A stretch of 9,199 nucleotides of DNA from Prevotellaceae bacterium (GCA_031273285.1 JAISSE010000165.1:1-9199), one strand, 5' to 3'; counted from the first letter of the stretch, positions 1-7,641 are shown. Numbers and translations: made by a program. The notes: generated from the letters alone by a model not told the origin.

Positions 1-1
1 A

Positions 2-587
<586 letters not shown>

Positions 588-595
588 AAATTTCG

Positions 596-603
596 TATCT
601 TTG
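596..603 (+). promoter_or_regulatory. Bacteroidota-type -7 promoter box (TATCTTTG)
   Basis: TATCTTTG matches the TAnnTTTG -7 consensus of the Bacteroidota primary sigma factor. It sits 9 bases after the hairpin and 26 bases before the ATG at 630. No clear TTTG-type -33 box is present, because that position falls in the inverted repeat. The box could have driven the DUF3791-like remnant and may now serve as the leader promoter for rsmI and the glycosyltransferase, which have no better box nearer. Confidence 0.55.
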
Positions 604-629
604 CGGCGTAATTTTAAAAAGTAAGGATT

Positions 630-824
630 ATGAATACAGCGGCATTGGATAAGCAGACAGGCGATAAGGTGAGTTTTATCGGTTTTATCATACCGGAGTT
701 TGCGCTGGCATATAAAATAATGAACATACGGGAAGCCTGCCCGTATCTGAAACAGACACGCCCTTCAATTACGAATCACAAATCACGAATTACGATGTTC
801 ATCTCCGTAATTTTTAATTCGTAA
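630..824 (+). pseudogene. Truncated DUF3791-like gene remnant
   Basis: The ORF has an ATG, a purine-rich AAGTAAGGA stretch 5' of it, and a promoter box at 596-603. It encodes 64 residues. The first ~44 contain VSFIGFIIPEFALAYKIMN followed by EACPYLKQ, which resembles the N-terminal half of the small DUF3791-type proteins found beside DUF3990 genes. Those normally continue with a second half rich in Gly/Tyr and Trp/His-containing motifs, which is absent here. After about residue 45 the reading frame runs into the inverted repeat at 764-836, whose translation (SITNHKSRITMFISVIFNS) looks like repeat-derived sequence rather than protein. I infer a gene cut short by a repeat insertion or deletion; a short but functional peptide is possible. 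The family assignment rests on remembered sequence patterns. Confidence 0.5.
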
Positions 825-836
825 TTTTTAATTGAA
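764..836. repeat. Imperfect 31-bp inverted repeat of ATTACGAAT units
   Basis: The arms at 764-794 and 806-836 are 31 bases each and complementary at 24 of 31 positions around an 11-base loop. The left arm contains CAATTACGAAT, AATCACAAATCACGAAT and TACG units. The right arm has TAATTTTTAATTCG units. The unit sequence is unrelated to the repeat at 510-587, although the arm length is the same. The element replaces the expected 3' half of the DUF3791-like ORF and ends 6 bases before the rsmI start, so it lies in the rsmI leader. It contains two TAATTTTT stretches that only partly resemble a TAnnTTTG promoter box. Confidence 0.75.
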
Positions 837-841
837 ATCAT

Positions 842-1519
842 ATGAAACTGTATATAGTACCGACACCGATAGGCAACCTGGACGACATGACATTTCGTGC
901 GGTAAAGATACTGCGCGAGGCGGATATTATCCTTGCGGAGGATACCCGAAAGACCGGTATCCTGCTGAAACATTATTCCATACCGACACATCCCGAATCG
1001 TATCACAAATTCAACGAACACAAAAACACCGAACGGATTGTCGGGCATATCGCGGCGGGAAAAACCGTTGCTCTGGCTTCGGATGCGGGTACGCCCGGCA
1101 TTTCCGACCCCGGATTTCTGCTGGTGCGGCACTGCATCGCGCAGGGCGTCGAAGTGGAATGTTTGCCGGGAGCGACAGCCCTCATCCCCGCCATTGTCGA
1201 TTCGGGGTTGCCCTGCGACAGGTTTTGTTTCGAGGGATTTCTTCCTCAGAAAAAAGGCAGACAGAAAAAACTCGCCCGACTGACGGACGAGGAACGGACG
1301 ATGATATTCTACGAATCGCCGTACAGGACGCTGAAATGTCTGGAGCAGTTTGCGGATGTTTTCGGCGAAGACCGCCGGGTCAGCGTATCGAGAGAATTGT
1401 CGAAAATACACGAGGAGACCGTCAGAGGGACTTTGGCTGAAGTGATTGCCCATTTCAGAACAGCGGAACCCAGAGGCGAAATAGTAATTATTGTAAACGG
1501 TAAAGAAAATAAAACATGA
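842..1519 (+). CDS. rsmI: 16S rRNA (cytidine(1402)-2'-O)-methyltransferase RsmI
   Basis: RsmI is a SAM-dependent methyltransferase of the tetrapyrrole-methylase fold. It adds the 2'-O-methyl group to C1402 of 16S rRNA in the decoding centre of the cytoplasmic 30S subunit. The family motifs are present in order: PTPIGNLDDMT (residues 7-17), AEDTR (32-36), ASDAGTPGISDPG (79-91), LPGATALIPA (about 108-117), FEGFLP (130-135), FYESPYR (146-152), SRELSKIHEE (173-182) and GEIVIIV near the C-terminus. At 225 residues it is shorter than the ~286-residue Escherichia coli enzyme and lacks the extra C-terminal domain, a length I regard as normal for Bacteroidota. The ATG at 842 fits the conserved KLYIVPTPIGN beginning; no Shine-Dalgarno is obvious. 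Its stop overlaps the next gene's start as ATGA, which suggests coupled translation. Confidence 0.95.
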   Translation: MKLYIVPTPIGNLDDMTFRAVKILREADIILAEDTRKTGILLKHYSIPTHPESYHKFNEHKNTERIVGHIAAGKTVALASDAGTPGISDPGFLLVRHCIAQGVEVECLPGATALIPAIVDSGLPCDRFCFEGFLPQKKGRQKKLARLTDEERTMIFYESPYRTLKCLEQFADVFGEDRRVSVSRELSKIHEETVRGTLAEVIAHFRTAEPRGEIVIIVNGKENKT

Positions 1520-2568
1520 TGAACGGCAGAACAAAAACCGCAGTCGTTATACTGAACTGGAACGGCAGGCATTTTCTGGAAAAATTTCTCGGCAGGGTGC
1601 TCGACAGCATCTCGACGCCCGACATATCCGCGGCAAAGCTCGTTGTTGCCGACAACGCATCATCCGACGATTCGGTGGAGTGGATGAAAACCAACTATCC
1701 GCAGGTGGAACTGATACTGCTGGACAAAAACTACGGGTTTGCCGACGGTTACAACAAATCGCTGGAACGGATCGACGCCGAGTATTATGTTTTGCTCAAC
1801 TCCGACATCGAAGTCGCCGAAAACTGGTTGCAGCCGCTGGTCAGGCACATGGACGACAATCCCGACGTGGCTGCCTGCGCTCCGAAACTCCGCTCGTTCG
1901 ACAATCCCGAATTTTTCGAGTATGCCGGCGCGGGAGGCGGGTTTATCGACAAATACGGATTCATCTTTTGCCGGGGACGGATACTTGACTCCATCGAAGC
2001 CGACAGGGGTCAGTACGACACCGGGATGCACGTGTTCTGGGCAACGGGAGCGGCTTTGATGATACGCGCGGAGCTTTTCCGCAGGGCGGGAGGTCTCGAC
2101 GGGTCGTTTTTTGCCCACATGGAAGAAATCGATTTGTGCTGGCGACTGCAGCTGATGGGATACAGTGTCTCCAACGTGCCCGATTCGGTTGTTTATCATG
2201 TCGGAGGAGGCGCTTTGCCGAACAATTCGCCGCGCAAACTGTATCTCAACTATCGCAACAATCTGATGATGCTGGCAAAAAATCTCTCCGGCAACAGATG
2301 GCGTATCATTTTCATCCGGCTGCTGATGGACGGCGCTTCGGGTCTGGTCTATCTCGCTTCGGGCAAACTGTCGTATTTCAGTGCGGTGATAACGGCTCAC
2401 TGGGCGTTTTTCGGAAAAATTCCCGCGTGCCGGAAGAAACGGAAAGCATTCAAACCCCTGATTGTGAAAAAAGCGGATACGGGAATATATAACGGAAGCA
2501 TCGTGTACAGGTATTTCCGGTCGGGCAGGAAAGCTACATTTGCTCAACTGAAGATGACCGGTCTCTAA
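1516..2568 (+). CDS. Family 2 glycosyltransferase (WbbL/rhamnosyltransferase-like)
   Basis: The protein has 350 residues. The N-terminal ~240 residues form a GT-A nucleotide-sugar transferase: VILNWNG (11-17), DNASSDDS (46-53) and NYGFADGYN (72-80) for nucleotide binding, LLNSDIEV (93-100) with the DxD-like metal site, ATGAALMIR (176-184), HMEEIDLCWR (201-210) with the likely catalytic acid, and YHVGGG (227-232). This order is typical of rhamnosyltransferase-like GT2 enzymes that extend lipopolysaccharide, O-antigen or other surface glycans at the cytoplasmic face. The C-terminal ~100 residues contain a hydrophobic segment and a basic tail, consistent with membrane association. The donor and acceptor cannot be told. 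The start is the ATG at 1516 overlapping the rsmI stop; the ATG at 1519 is equally possible. The last 35 bases overlap the 3' end of the opposing GtrA gene, which could be functionally related. Confidence 0.9.
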   Translation: MMNGRTKTAVVILNWNGRHFLEKFLGRVLDSISTPDISAAKLVVADNASSDDSVEWMKTNYPQVELILLDKNYGFADGYNKSLERIDAEYYVLLNSDIEVAENWLQPLVRHMDDNPDVAACAPKLRSFDNPEFFEYAGAGGGFIDKYGFIFCRGRILDSIEADRGQYDTGMHVFWATGAALMIRAELFRRAGGLDGSFFAHMEEIDLCWRLQLMGYSVSNVPDSVVYHVGGGALPNNSPRKLYLNYRNNLMMLAKNLSGNRWRIIFIRLLMDGASGLVYLASGKLSYFSAVITAHWAFFGKIPACRKKRKAFKPLIVKKADTGIYNGSIVYRYFRSGRKATFAQLKMTGL

Positions 2569-3007
2569 AAACCCAGTAACGTTGCAGCATGTAGTTATAC
2601 AGGATTGAAACCAGCATGTCGGTAATAATGCGGCTTATTTTATAGTCGATATGCAGATACGCCGTTGTCAGATAAGTTCCGAGCATTTTCAGTCCGATAC
2701 TGCTTACCACGACAAAGATGAACCGCCATAACTGTTGCGGAAGGGAAAATTTGTACCGACTGTTTTTCGAATAGAAAGTCCATTTCTTGTTTACGGAAAA
2801 GTTCATGATTGCACCCAGAGTGCAGGCAATGGCAATGGAAACCGTATAATGTATTTTTACAAATTCGGTCAACAGAATCATAATACAGTAATCGCACATG
2901 CCGCATACAAAAGCGGAAAACTGAGCTTTGGCAAAGGTTTCCAGCTTACTGCGTATCGTGCTCCGGTTCTCTGTTCTTTTTTTCTTCTTTATCTCGGCTG
3001 TCAGCAA
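2534..3007 (-). CDS. GtrA-family membrane protein
   Basis: This is a small protein of about 157 residues with a basic N-terminus and four hydrophobic segments: around FSAFVCGMCDYCIMILLTEF, then VSIAIACTLGAIMNFSVNKKWTF, then the LWRFIFVVVSSIGLKMLG region, and finally IITDMLVSILYNYMLQRYWVF. The NFSVNKKWTF loop and the terminal NYMLQRYWVF motif are hallmarks of the GtrA family, thought to help move or present polyprenyl-linked sugars across the inner membrane. No ATG precedes the first membrane segment. The upstream in-frame choice is TTG at 3007, which overlaps the CDP-alcohol phosphotransferase gene by 62 bases, so the exact start is uncertain and translational coupling is likely. The 3' end overlaps the opposing glycosyltransferase gene. 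A role with that enzyme is plausible but inferred from position. Confidence 0.85.
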   Translation of the reverse strand: MLTAEIKKKKRTENRSTIRSKLETFAKAQFSAFVCGMCDYCIMILLTEFVKIHYTVSIAIACTLGAIMNFSVNKKWTFYSKNSRYKFSLPQQLWRFIFVVVSSIGLKMLGTYLTTAYLHIDYKISRIITDMLVSILYNYMLQRYWVFRDRSSSVEQM

Positions 3008-3644
3008 TTTTGAGTAGTTTTAACGAATCCATAATATTTACCGCAAATAACATGATGCAGGCAAGAATGCCGCAGTACACGATGGAACCCGGCACAATCA
3101 CTTCGAGCGCCAAAAACATCGAAATGAAAATCCTGACTTCGGTAGGTCCCAGCAGCCCGGAGTCGATGGTATACCTGTCGGTGATTTTATACCTCAGCAG
3201 GGCGGTAATCATCGCCCAGCCGTACAGTACGACAAAGCCGAAACCCACCAGTTCCCACCTGCCTCTGACATAAACTATGTACCCTACCCCGATCAGGATG
3301 TTGGTCAGCCAGTCGACCGTAAAATCGAGCGAAAAACCGTACCATTTCCGCGGTTTGTTTCGGAAATACGCCAGCCGTCCGTCCAGCGAATCGCCGAACC
3401 AGTTGAGGGCAAATCCCACAATTCCGAACAGAAGCAGACTTCGGTGGAGATAGGTTGCCAGAATAAAACTTGCCGTGGTAATACAGCTTCCCGCCAAACC
3501 GATGGCAGTCAGCATATCCGAATTCATCCACGAAGGCACATGCTGAACCAGATAAGCAAGCAGATTTTGTTCCTGTTTTTTCAAGATGTTTGTCCTGTCC
3601 CTGCCTTTGGTGATTTTAGACAACGCACTTTCGGTATTATTCAT
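2946..3644 (-). CDS. CDP-alcohol phosphatidyltransferase family membrane protein
   Basis: Members of this family transfer a phospho-alcohol from a CDP-activated donor to an acceptor hydroxyl, in phospholipid, inositol-lipid or related synthesis in the inner membrane. The 232-residue protein shows the signature as D85-x2-D88-G89-x2-A92-Y93, then G103-x3-D107-x3-D111, with about six hydrophobic segments. The four Asp residues are kept, but the usual Arg after Ala in the signature is Tyr, with an Arg two positions later. The substrate cannot be assigned. I place the start at the ATG at 3644. A longer reading from a TTG at 3680 would translate the promoter region into MYYFCILKKLKS, which is not family-like. 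The C-terminus is a charged Lys/Glu tail overlapping the GtrA gene, so the two are probably co-transcribed. The mix of this enzyme, GtrA and a glycosyltransferase suggests glycolipid assembly. Confidence 0.85.
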   Translation of the reverse strand: MNNTESALSKITKGRDRTNILKKQEQNLLAYLVQHVPSWMNSDMLTAIGLAGSCITTASFILATYLHRSLLLFGIVGFALNWFGDSLDGRLAYFRNKPRKWYGFSLDFTVDWLTNILIGVGYIVYVRGRWELVGFGFVVLYGWAMITALLRYKITDRYTIDSGLLGPTEVRIFISMFLALEVIVPGSIVYCGILACIMLFAVNIMDSLKLLKIADSRDKEEKKNREPEHDTQ

Positions 3645-3666
3645 GCTCTTCAATTTTTTTAGAATA

Positions 3667-3674
3667 CAAAAATA
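3667..3674 (-). promoter_or_regulatory. Possible -7 promoter box for the CDP-alcohol phosphotransferase/GtrA pair
   Basis: Read on the minus strand this is TATTTTTG, which matches TAnnTTTG. It lies 22 bases upstream of the ATG at 3644, a spacing that gives a short leader. No convincing -33 TTTG is seen at the expected distance. The surrounding DNA is very AT-rich, so a chance match is possible. If real, it supports the 3644 start over 3680. Confidence 0.4.
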
Positions 3675-3691
3675 ATACAAAAATGTTAAAG

Positions 3692-3709
3692 TTCGGTAAT
3701 TTTTCCGAA
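3692..3709 (-). terminator. Weak hairpin after the ThiL-like gene
   Basis: TTCGG (3692-3696) and CCGAA (3705-3709) form a perfect 5-bp stem around an 8-base AT loop. On the minus strand it begins 8 bases past the ThiL-like stop and is followed by T-rich sequence. The stem is short for an intrinsic terminator, so partial read-through into the downstream genes is quite possible. Confidence 0.25.
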
Positions 3710-3716
3710 AATATTT

Positions 3717-4730
3717 TTATCCGGTTACGGAAGTCCAGCCTTGTGCCTTGATTTTTATTTCGTTGCCTTCGGGAGTTACGAGATATGCGCCCTGCGAATT
3801 ATCCGTTATATATCCGATAATTTCGAATCCCGACAGGCTTTTTATCTTTTCGTGCTCGTATATCGGCACTGTAAACAACAGTTCGAAATCGTCGCCGCCG
3901 TTCAGTGCCGCCGTTACGGCGTCGAAATTCATCTCTTCGCATACGGCAAATGTTTCGGAGGCAATGGGGATTTTTTCAAGATAAATTCTCACGCCGGCGT
4001 TCGATTTTCGGCAGAGGTGAAGAATGTCCGAAGCCAGCCCGTCGGTAATATCCGTCATTGACGAAGGTTTGATGCCGTTGTCGGCAAATGTTTTGAGCAT
4101 GTCGATACGGGCTTGCGGGTGCAGTTGCTTTTGCAGCACGTAATTGTAGCCGTCGAGTTTGGGTTGAGTGCCGTTGCTTTCGAAAATCCGCCGTTCGCGC
4201 TCCAGCACCTGCAAGCCCATGTATGCCGCGCCGACATTTCCCGAAATGCAGACCAAATCGTTCGTTCCGGCTCCGGTCATGCAGCAGAGATTTTCTTCCG
4301 CCGCCTCGCCGACGGCAGTTATGCCGACTGTCATTCCGGTTAGCGAAGCGGTAAGGTTATTTTCAACCAGATCAACTCCGTATTCCGCGCAGGCGGCATT
4401 TATCCCTTCGTAGAGAGATTCGATGTCCGACACGTTGAAACGCGAAGAAACGCCCGCAGATACAAGTATTTGCTGCGGAATGGCGTTCATTGCCGCAATT
4501 TTGGATACGGCATGAGTAACGATTTTGTGTCCCAGATGTTTCAACGGCGTATAAACCAGATTGAAATGTATGCCTTCGAGAAAAACGGCGGAACAGACCT
4601 GTTTCGGTTTGTTCGAGGCGGCAATGACGGAAGCATTGTCGAAAGTTTTTATCGTTGTCTGCTGCCGGGCTTCAAATCCGGCGTTCAGCCCGTCGAGCAG
4701 GGCAAATTTTCCGATTTCAGAAATATCCAT
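3717..4730 (-). CDS. ThiL-like protein (thiamine-monophosphate kinase family) with degenerate active-site motifs
   Basis: This 337-residue protein aligns over its whole length with ThiL, the PurM-fold kinase that turns thiamine phosphate into thiamine diphosphate. Family sequence is kept in [19 protein letters not shown] (51-69), [65 protein letters not shown] (about 223-240) and [15 protein letters not shown]. The N-terminal acidic motifs are not kept: GDD reads F30-D-N32, TDxLxEG reads S-A48-V-F-L-E-G, SD reads S76-K77, and GGD reads E123-N-N125. Most metal and nucleotide ligands are therefore missing, while the C-terminal DITDG and GGDDFEL remain. The frame is intact, so this does not look like a decaying pseudogene. 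I infer a non-catalytic or repurposed paralogue. The gene starts 12 bases after lon, so it is probably co-transcribed with it. No Shine-Dalgarno is visible at the ATG at 4730. Confidence 0.85.
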   Translation of the reverse strand: MDISEIGKFALLDGLNAGFEARQQTTIKTFDNASVIAASNKPKQVCSAVFLEGIHFNLVYTPLKHLGHKIVTHAVSKIAAMNAIPQQILVSAGVSSRFNVSDIESLYEGINAACAEYGVDLVENNLTASLTGMTVGITAVGEAAEENLCCMTGAGTNDLVCISGNVGAAYMGLQVLERERRIFESNGTQPKLDGYNYVLQKQLHPQARIDMLKTFADNGIKPSSMTDITDGLASDILHLCRKSNAGVRIYLEKIPIASETFAVCEEMNFDAVTAALNGGDDFELLFTVPIYEHEKIKSLSGFEIIGYITDNSQGAYLVTPEGNEIKIKAQGWTSVTG

Positions 4731-4742
4731 TGTGATTAAAGA

Positions 4743-7166
4743 TTACGAAACTTTTTCCAGCGCGAGATCGAGAACTTCCTTCATCGTTTCGACATATTTG
4801 AATACCAACCCTTCCAGATACTCCTGTTTGATTTCCGTCATATTCTTTTTATTGTCGGCGGAAAGTATTATCGTGGTTACGCCGGCACGTTTGGCTGCAA
4901 GGATTTTTTCCTTGACGCCGCCTACCGGCAGCACTTTTCCGCGAAGGGTTATTTCGCCCGTCATTGCGATGCCCTGCTTCACTTTTCGCTGCGTGAATAT
5001 TGAGGCGATGGACGTGATCATGGTGATTCCGGCAGAAGGTCCGTCTTTCGGAATTGCGCCTTCGGGAACGTGAATATGCACGTTTTTGCTTTTGAACAGT
5101 TCTTCGTCGATATTCAGGTCGGAAGCGTGGGCTTTGATATACTCCAGAGCTATCATTGCCGATTCTTTCATCACTTCGCCCAGATTTCCGGTGATAACCA
5201 GATTTCCCTTTCCGGGACTTAAACTTGCTTCGACAAAAAGAATTTCACCGCCCGATTCCGTCCATGCCAGACCTGTGGTTACTCCCACAAAATTGTTTGA
5301 ATCGATTGTTTCTTTCTGGACTTTGGGAGTGCCGAGAATCTTTTTCACATCCGAAGAGGTTATTTTTCTTTTGAATTTTTCGCCGAAAGCCAGGGCTTTG
5401 GCTTTGTTGCGCATGATTTTTGCAATTTGCTTGTCGAGGTTTCTGACACCCGATTCATGCGTGTATTCGTCTATGATTGTTTCTATTGCGGATTCGTCGA
5501 AAAGCAGCTGTTTCGGTTTTATGCCGTGCGCCTCCAGCGCTTTGGGAATCAAATGTTTTTTGGCAATCTCCAGTTTTTCCTGACTGATGTATCCCGACAG
5601 GTTTATCATCTCCATCCTGTCGCGCAGAGCCGGATGTATGGTGTCCACACGGTTTGCCGTCGTGATAAACATGACGCGCGAGAGGTCGTAATCCAAATCC
5701 AGATAATTGTCTCTGAAAGTGGAATTTTGTTCCGGGTCAAGCACTTCGAGCAGCGCCGACGACGGGTCGCCCTTAAAATCGGAGCCTACCTTGTCGATTT
5801 CGTCCAGAATGATTACGGGGTTTGATGTTTTGCATCTGTTTATTGTCTGTATAACCCGACCGGGCATTGCGCCGATGTAAGTCCTTCGGTGTCCCCGTAT
5901 TTCGGCTTCGTCATGCAGCCCTCCCAGCGATATTCTGCCGAAAGTGCGATCCAAAGCCCGCGCCACGGATTTGCCCAGCGAAGTTTTGCCGACGCCCGGA
6001 GGACCGTGCAGACAGATAATCGGGGATTTCAAATCGCCCTTGAGTTTTATCACGGAAAGATATTCAAGTATCCGTTCCTTAACCTCTTCCAGACCGAAAT
6101 GGTCTTCGTCCAGAACTTCCTTTACCCGGTTGAGGTCGAGATTGTCCTGCGAACATTCGTCCCACGGCAGGTCGGTCAAAATATCCAGATAATTCAGCTG
6201 GACGGAAAATTCGCCGCCCATGGGACTCATTTTCTCGAACTTGTTCAACTCTTTTTCAAACGTATCCTTTGCATACTGAGGCCATCTTTTCGATGCCGCC
6301 TTCTCGGTCAGCCGTTCGACTTCTCCTTCGGCGGAGTTGTTGCCCAATTCGTTCTGGATAGTTTTAATCTGCTGATGCAGAAAATACTCGCGCTGCTGCT
6401 GATCCATTTCCGAACGGACTTTCTGCTGAATGTCGTTCTTTATCTCCATCAGCTGTATTTCGCGTCCGAGAAATTCGATGAGTTTCAACGCTCTTTCCTT
6501 CAGGTCGCCGAGTTCGAGCAATACCTGCCTGTCGCCGTGGTTCTCAAATTCGATGTTTGCCGAAATGAAATTTATCAGCAGTTTGTTGTTCTCGATATTT
6601 TTTATTGCAAACGATGCTTCGGGCGGCAGATGCGATGAAAAGTTAATCATTTTGGACATCGAATCCTTCACCGCGCCGACTATAGCCTCAAAATCCTTGT
6701 CCGATTTCGGCGGTTCGATATCGACCAACATTTTAACGTATGCGGCAAAAAAAGGATCCTGCCGGGCAAATTCTTCCACGACAAAGCGTTGCAGTCCCTG
6801 TAACAAAACCGTTATTGCTCCGTCGGGCATCTCGAAAATCTTCAGTATTCTGGCAAGCGTACCGATGCGGAACAAATCGCCGTATTCCGGTTCTTCGACC
6901 TTGGGGTCGGTCTGCCCGACCGCGCCAATCAGTCTTGAGCCTGAATACGATTCCCGAATCAGCTTTATCGACTTGTCCCTGCCGACCGTTATCGGCATGA
7001 CAACCGACGGGAAAAGCACCGCATTGCGCAGGGCAAGTACCGGCAGTGGCATCGGCAACTCCTTTTCGGTGAAATTCTCCGAAGTGTCCTCATTCAACGG
7101 TATAAAACCAATATTATCGCCCATAGTACTTGTTACAAATATTTTATCCAACTTGTCAAAATTCAT
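4743..7166 (-). CDS. lon: ATP-dependent endopeptidase Lon
   Basis: Lon is a cytoplasmic homohexameric AAA+ serine protease that unfolds and degrades damaged and regulatory proteins. All domains are present in 807 residues. The N-terminal substrate-binding domain begins at [17 protein letters not shown] (about 37-53), and a helical region around 240-310 includes [20 protein letters not shown]. The ATPase has Walker [10 protein letters not shown] (388-396), Walker B VIILDEID (451-458), sensor-type [18 protein letters not shown] (about 502-519) and the small helical domain with [11 protein letters not shown]. The C-terminal protease has Ser711 in PKDGPSAG and Lys754 in GGVKEK, the same 43-residue spacing as the E. 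coli Ser/Lys pair. The start at 7166 is supported by a GGAGG 5 bases upstream. It is likely the first gene of an operon with the ThiL-like gene. Nothing suggests loss of function. Confidence 0.97.
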   Translation of the reverse strand: MNFDKLDKIFVTSTMGDNIGFIPLNEDTSENFTEKELPMPLPVLALRNAVLFPSVVMPITVGRDKSIKLIRESYSGSRLIGAVGQTDPKVEEPEYGDLFRIGTLARILKIFEMPDGAITVLLQGLQRFVVEEFARQDPFFAAYVKMLVDIEPPKSDKDFEAIVGAVKDSMSKMINFSSHLPPEASFAIKNIENNKLLINFISANIEFENHGDRQVLLELGDLKERALKLIEFLGREIQLMEIKNDIQQKVRSEMDQQQREYFLHQQIKTIQNELGNNSAEGEVERLTEKAASKRWPQYAKDTFEKELNKFEKMSPMGGEFSVQLNYLDILTDLPWDECSQDNLDLNRVKEVLDEDHFGLEEVKERILEYLSVIKLKGDLKSPIICLHGPPGVGKTSLGKSVARALDRTFGRISLGGLHDEAEIRGHRRTYIGAMPGRVIQTINRCKTSNPVIILDEIDKVGSDFKGDPSSALLEVLDPEQNSTFRDNYLDLDYDLSRVMFITTANRVDTIHPALRDRMEMINLSGYISQEKLEIAKKHLIPKALEAHGIKPKQLLFDESAIETIIDEYTHESGVRNLDKQIAKIMRNKAKALAFGEKFKRKITSSDVKKILGTPKVQKETIDSNNFVGVTTGLAWTESGGEILFVEASLSPGKGNLVITGNLGEVMKESAMIALEYIKAHASDLNIDEELFKSKNVHIHVPEGAIPKDGPSAGITMITSIASIFTQRKVKQGIAMTGEITLRGKVLPVGGVKEKILAAKRAGVTTIILSADNKKNMTEIKQEYLEGLVFKYVETMKEVLDLALEKVS

Positions 7167-7171
7167 ATAAT

Positions 7172-7176
7172 CCTCC
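7172..7176 (-). promoter_or_regulatory. Shine-Dalgarno of lon
   Basis: GGAGG on the minus strand, 5 bases before the ATG at 7166. It is the only strong Shine-Dalgarno in the window and fixes the lon start. The internal ATG 14 codons later has no comparable site. Confidence 0.75.
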
Positions 7177-7179
7177 AGA

Positions 7180-7210
7180 CTGCCAAAATGGCATCGTTTG
7201 CTGCCAAAAT
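7180..7210 (-). promoter_or_regulatory. Operator-like repeat upstream of lon (ATTTTGGCAG twice; TGCCATTTTGGCA palindrome)
   Basis: On the minus strand the 10-base sequence ATTTTGGCAG occurs at 7201-7210 and 7180-7189, spaced exactly 21 bases apart, about two helical turns. The copy nearer the gene is part of the inverted repeat TGCC-ATTTT-GGCA (7181-7193), ending four bases before the GGAGG of lon. The element could be a repressor or heat-shock regulator site, or a leader hairpin affecting ribosome access. It is not the CIRCE sequence. Near-matches to TAnnTTTG (GATATTTG and TTATTTTG) lie upstream or overlap it, but none is perfect, so the lon promoter is not resolved. Confidence 0.45.
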
Positions 7211-7380
7211 AACACTTTTTAATTCATACTTTCAAATATCCACATCCATAATTGAGGCATCAATCAGTTCCTGTTCAATATATTATATAAAAACGATACC
7301 ATTGCGCCGGTTATGTCGATAATTGTATAACAACTTTTATTCCAAAATGATTAAAAAGCCTGTTGTCATCCACTAACTTT

Positions 7381-7483
7381 TTTATCCACGAATATTTTTT
7401 TATCCGCGAATGACACGAAACGTAAGTTCGGCGTAGCCAATCACACGAAATTTATCCACGAAACGTAAGTTCGACGCAGTCAA
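7381..7483. repeat. Degenerate intergenic repeat (TTTATCCACGAA / CACGAAACGTAAGTTCG units)
   Basis: A 27-base unit occurs at 7414-7440 and 7457-7483 with 24 of 27 identical bases, a 43-base period. A shorter unit, TTTATCCACGAA, occurs at 7381-7392 and 7451-7462, with a variant TTTATCCGCGAA ending at 7410. ACACGAA also recurs. The three mismatches in the long unit are all transitions. This looks like non-coding dispersed-repeat sequence of the kind found between Bacteroidota genes; no terminal repeats or transposase are present. Confidence 0.7.
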
Positions 7484-7531
7484 ATGCACCCAAAAATCTT
7501 AAAAAAAATTTTTTGTTTTGTAAAATATGTC

Positions 7532-7539
7532 TATCTTTG
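7532..7539 (+). promoter_or_regulatory. Bacteroidota-type -7 promoter box of the sensor kinase gene
   Basis: TATCTTTG matches TAnnTTTG. Two TTTTG stretches lie upstream at 7511-7515 and 7516-7520. The first is near the expected -33 position, although the spacer of about 16 bases is a little shorter than the usual 19-21. Transcription would begin around 7544-7548, giving a leader of roughly 95 bases to the ATG at 7642. Confidence 0.65.
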
Positions 7540-7641
7540 CAGAAATTTTTTTAAATAATTATGGATAACAATTTGCAACTTTCGGAGTACTCTCCGCAAT
7601 CTTTGAACAAGCTACCAACAATTTCGGGGGTATCCTGCCAT

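Larger units (their letters stand above)
7167..7560. other. Divergent intergenic region between lon and the sensor kinase gene
   Basis: I find no credible gene in these 394 bases; reading frames are short and broken by stops. The lon-proximal end holds the Shine-Dalgarno and operator-like repeat. The middle (about 7214-7380) is AT-rich with no structure I can name. The next 100 bases hold a degenerate repeat, and the far end holds the sensor kinase promoter. No tRNA or structured RNA was recognised. Confidence 0.7.

Noticed and set aside
832..1440. Alternative plus-strand frame over rsmI
   Set aside because: RsmI in the frame starting at 842 has all family motifs; the overlapping frame is Arg/Gly-rich with no domain.
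1660..2547. Long reading frame antisense to the glycosyltransferase (295 codons)
   Set aside because: The opposite strand encodes a full GT2 protein with all motifs. The antisense product shows no recognisable domain and reflects the high GC of that gene.
3645..3680. Extended N-terminus of the CDP-alcohol phosphotransferase from a TTG
   Set aside because: The added residues derive from AT-rich promoter-like DNA, and a good ATG exists at 3644.
5889..7170. Two ~250-codon frames antisense to lon
   Set aside because: Lon is complete with every catalytic motif in the other frame. The antisense frames have no family features and are composition artefacts.
7181..7193. CIRCE (HrcA) operator upstream of lon
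   Set aside because: CIRCE has 9-base arms TTAGCACTC/GAGTGCTAA. This palindrome has 4-base TGCC/GGCA arms and an unrelated sequence.
7214..7380. A tRNA, riboswitch or small RNA gene in the AT-rich gap
   Set aside because: I found no cloverleaf, no conserved riboswitch core and no clear promoter-terminator pair in this stretch.
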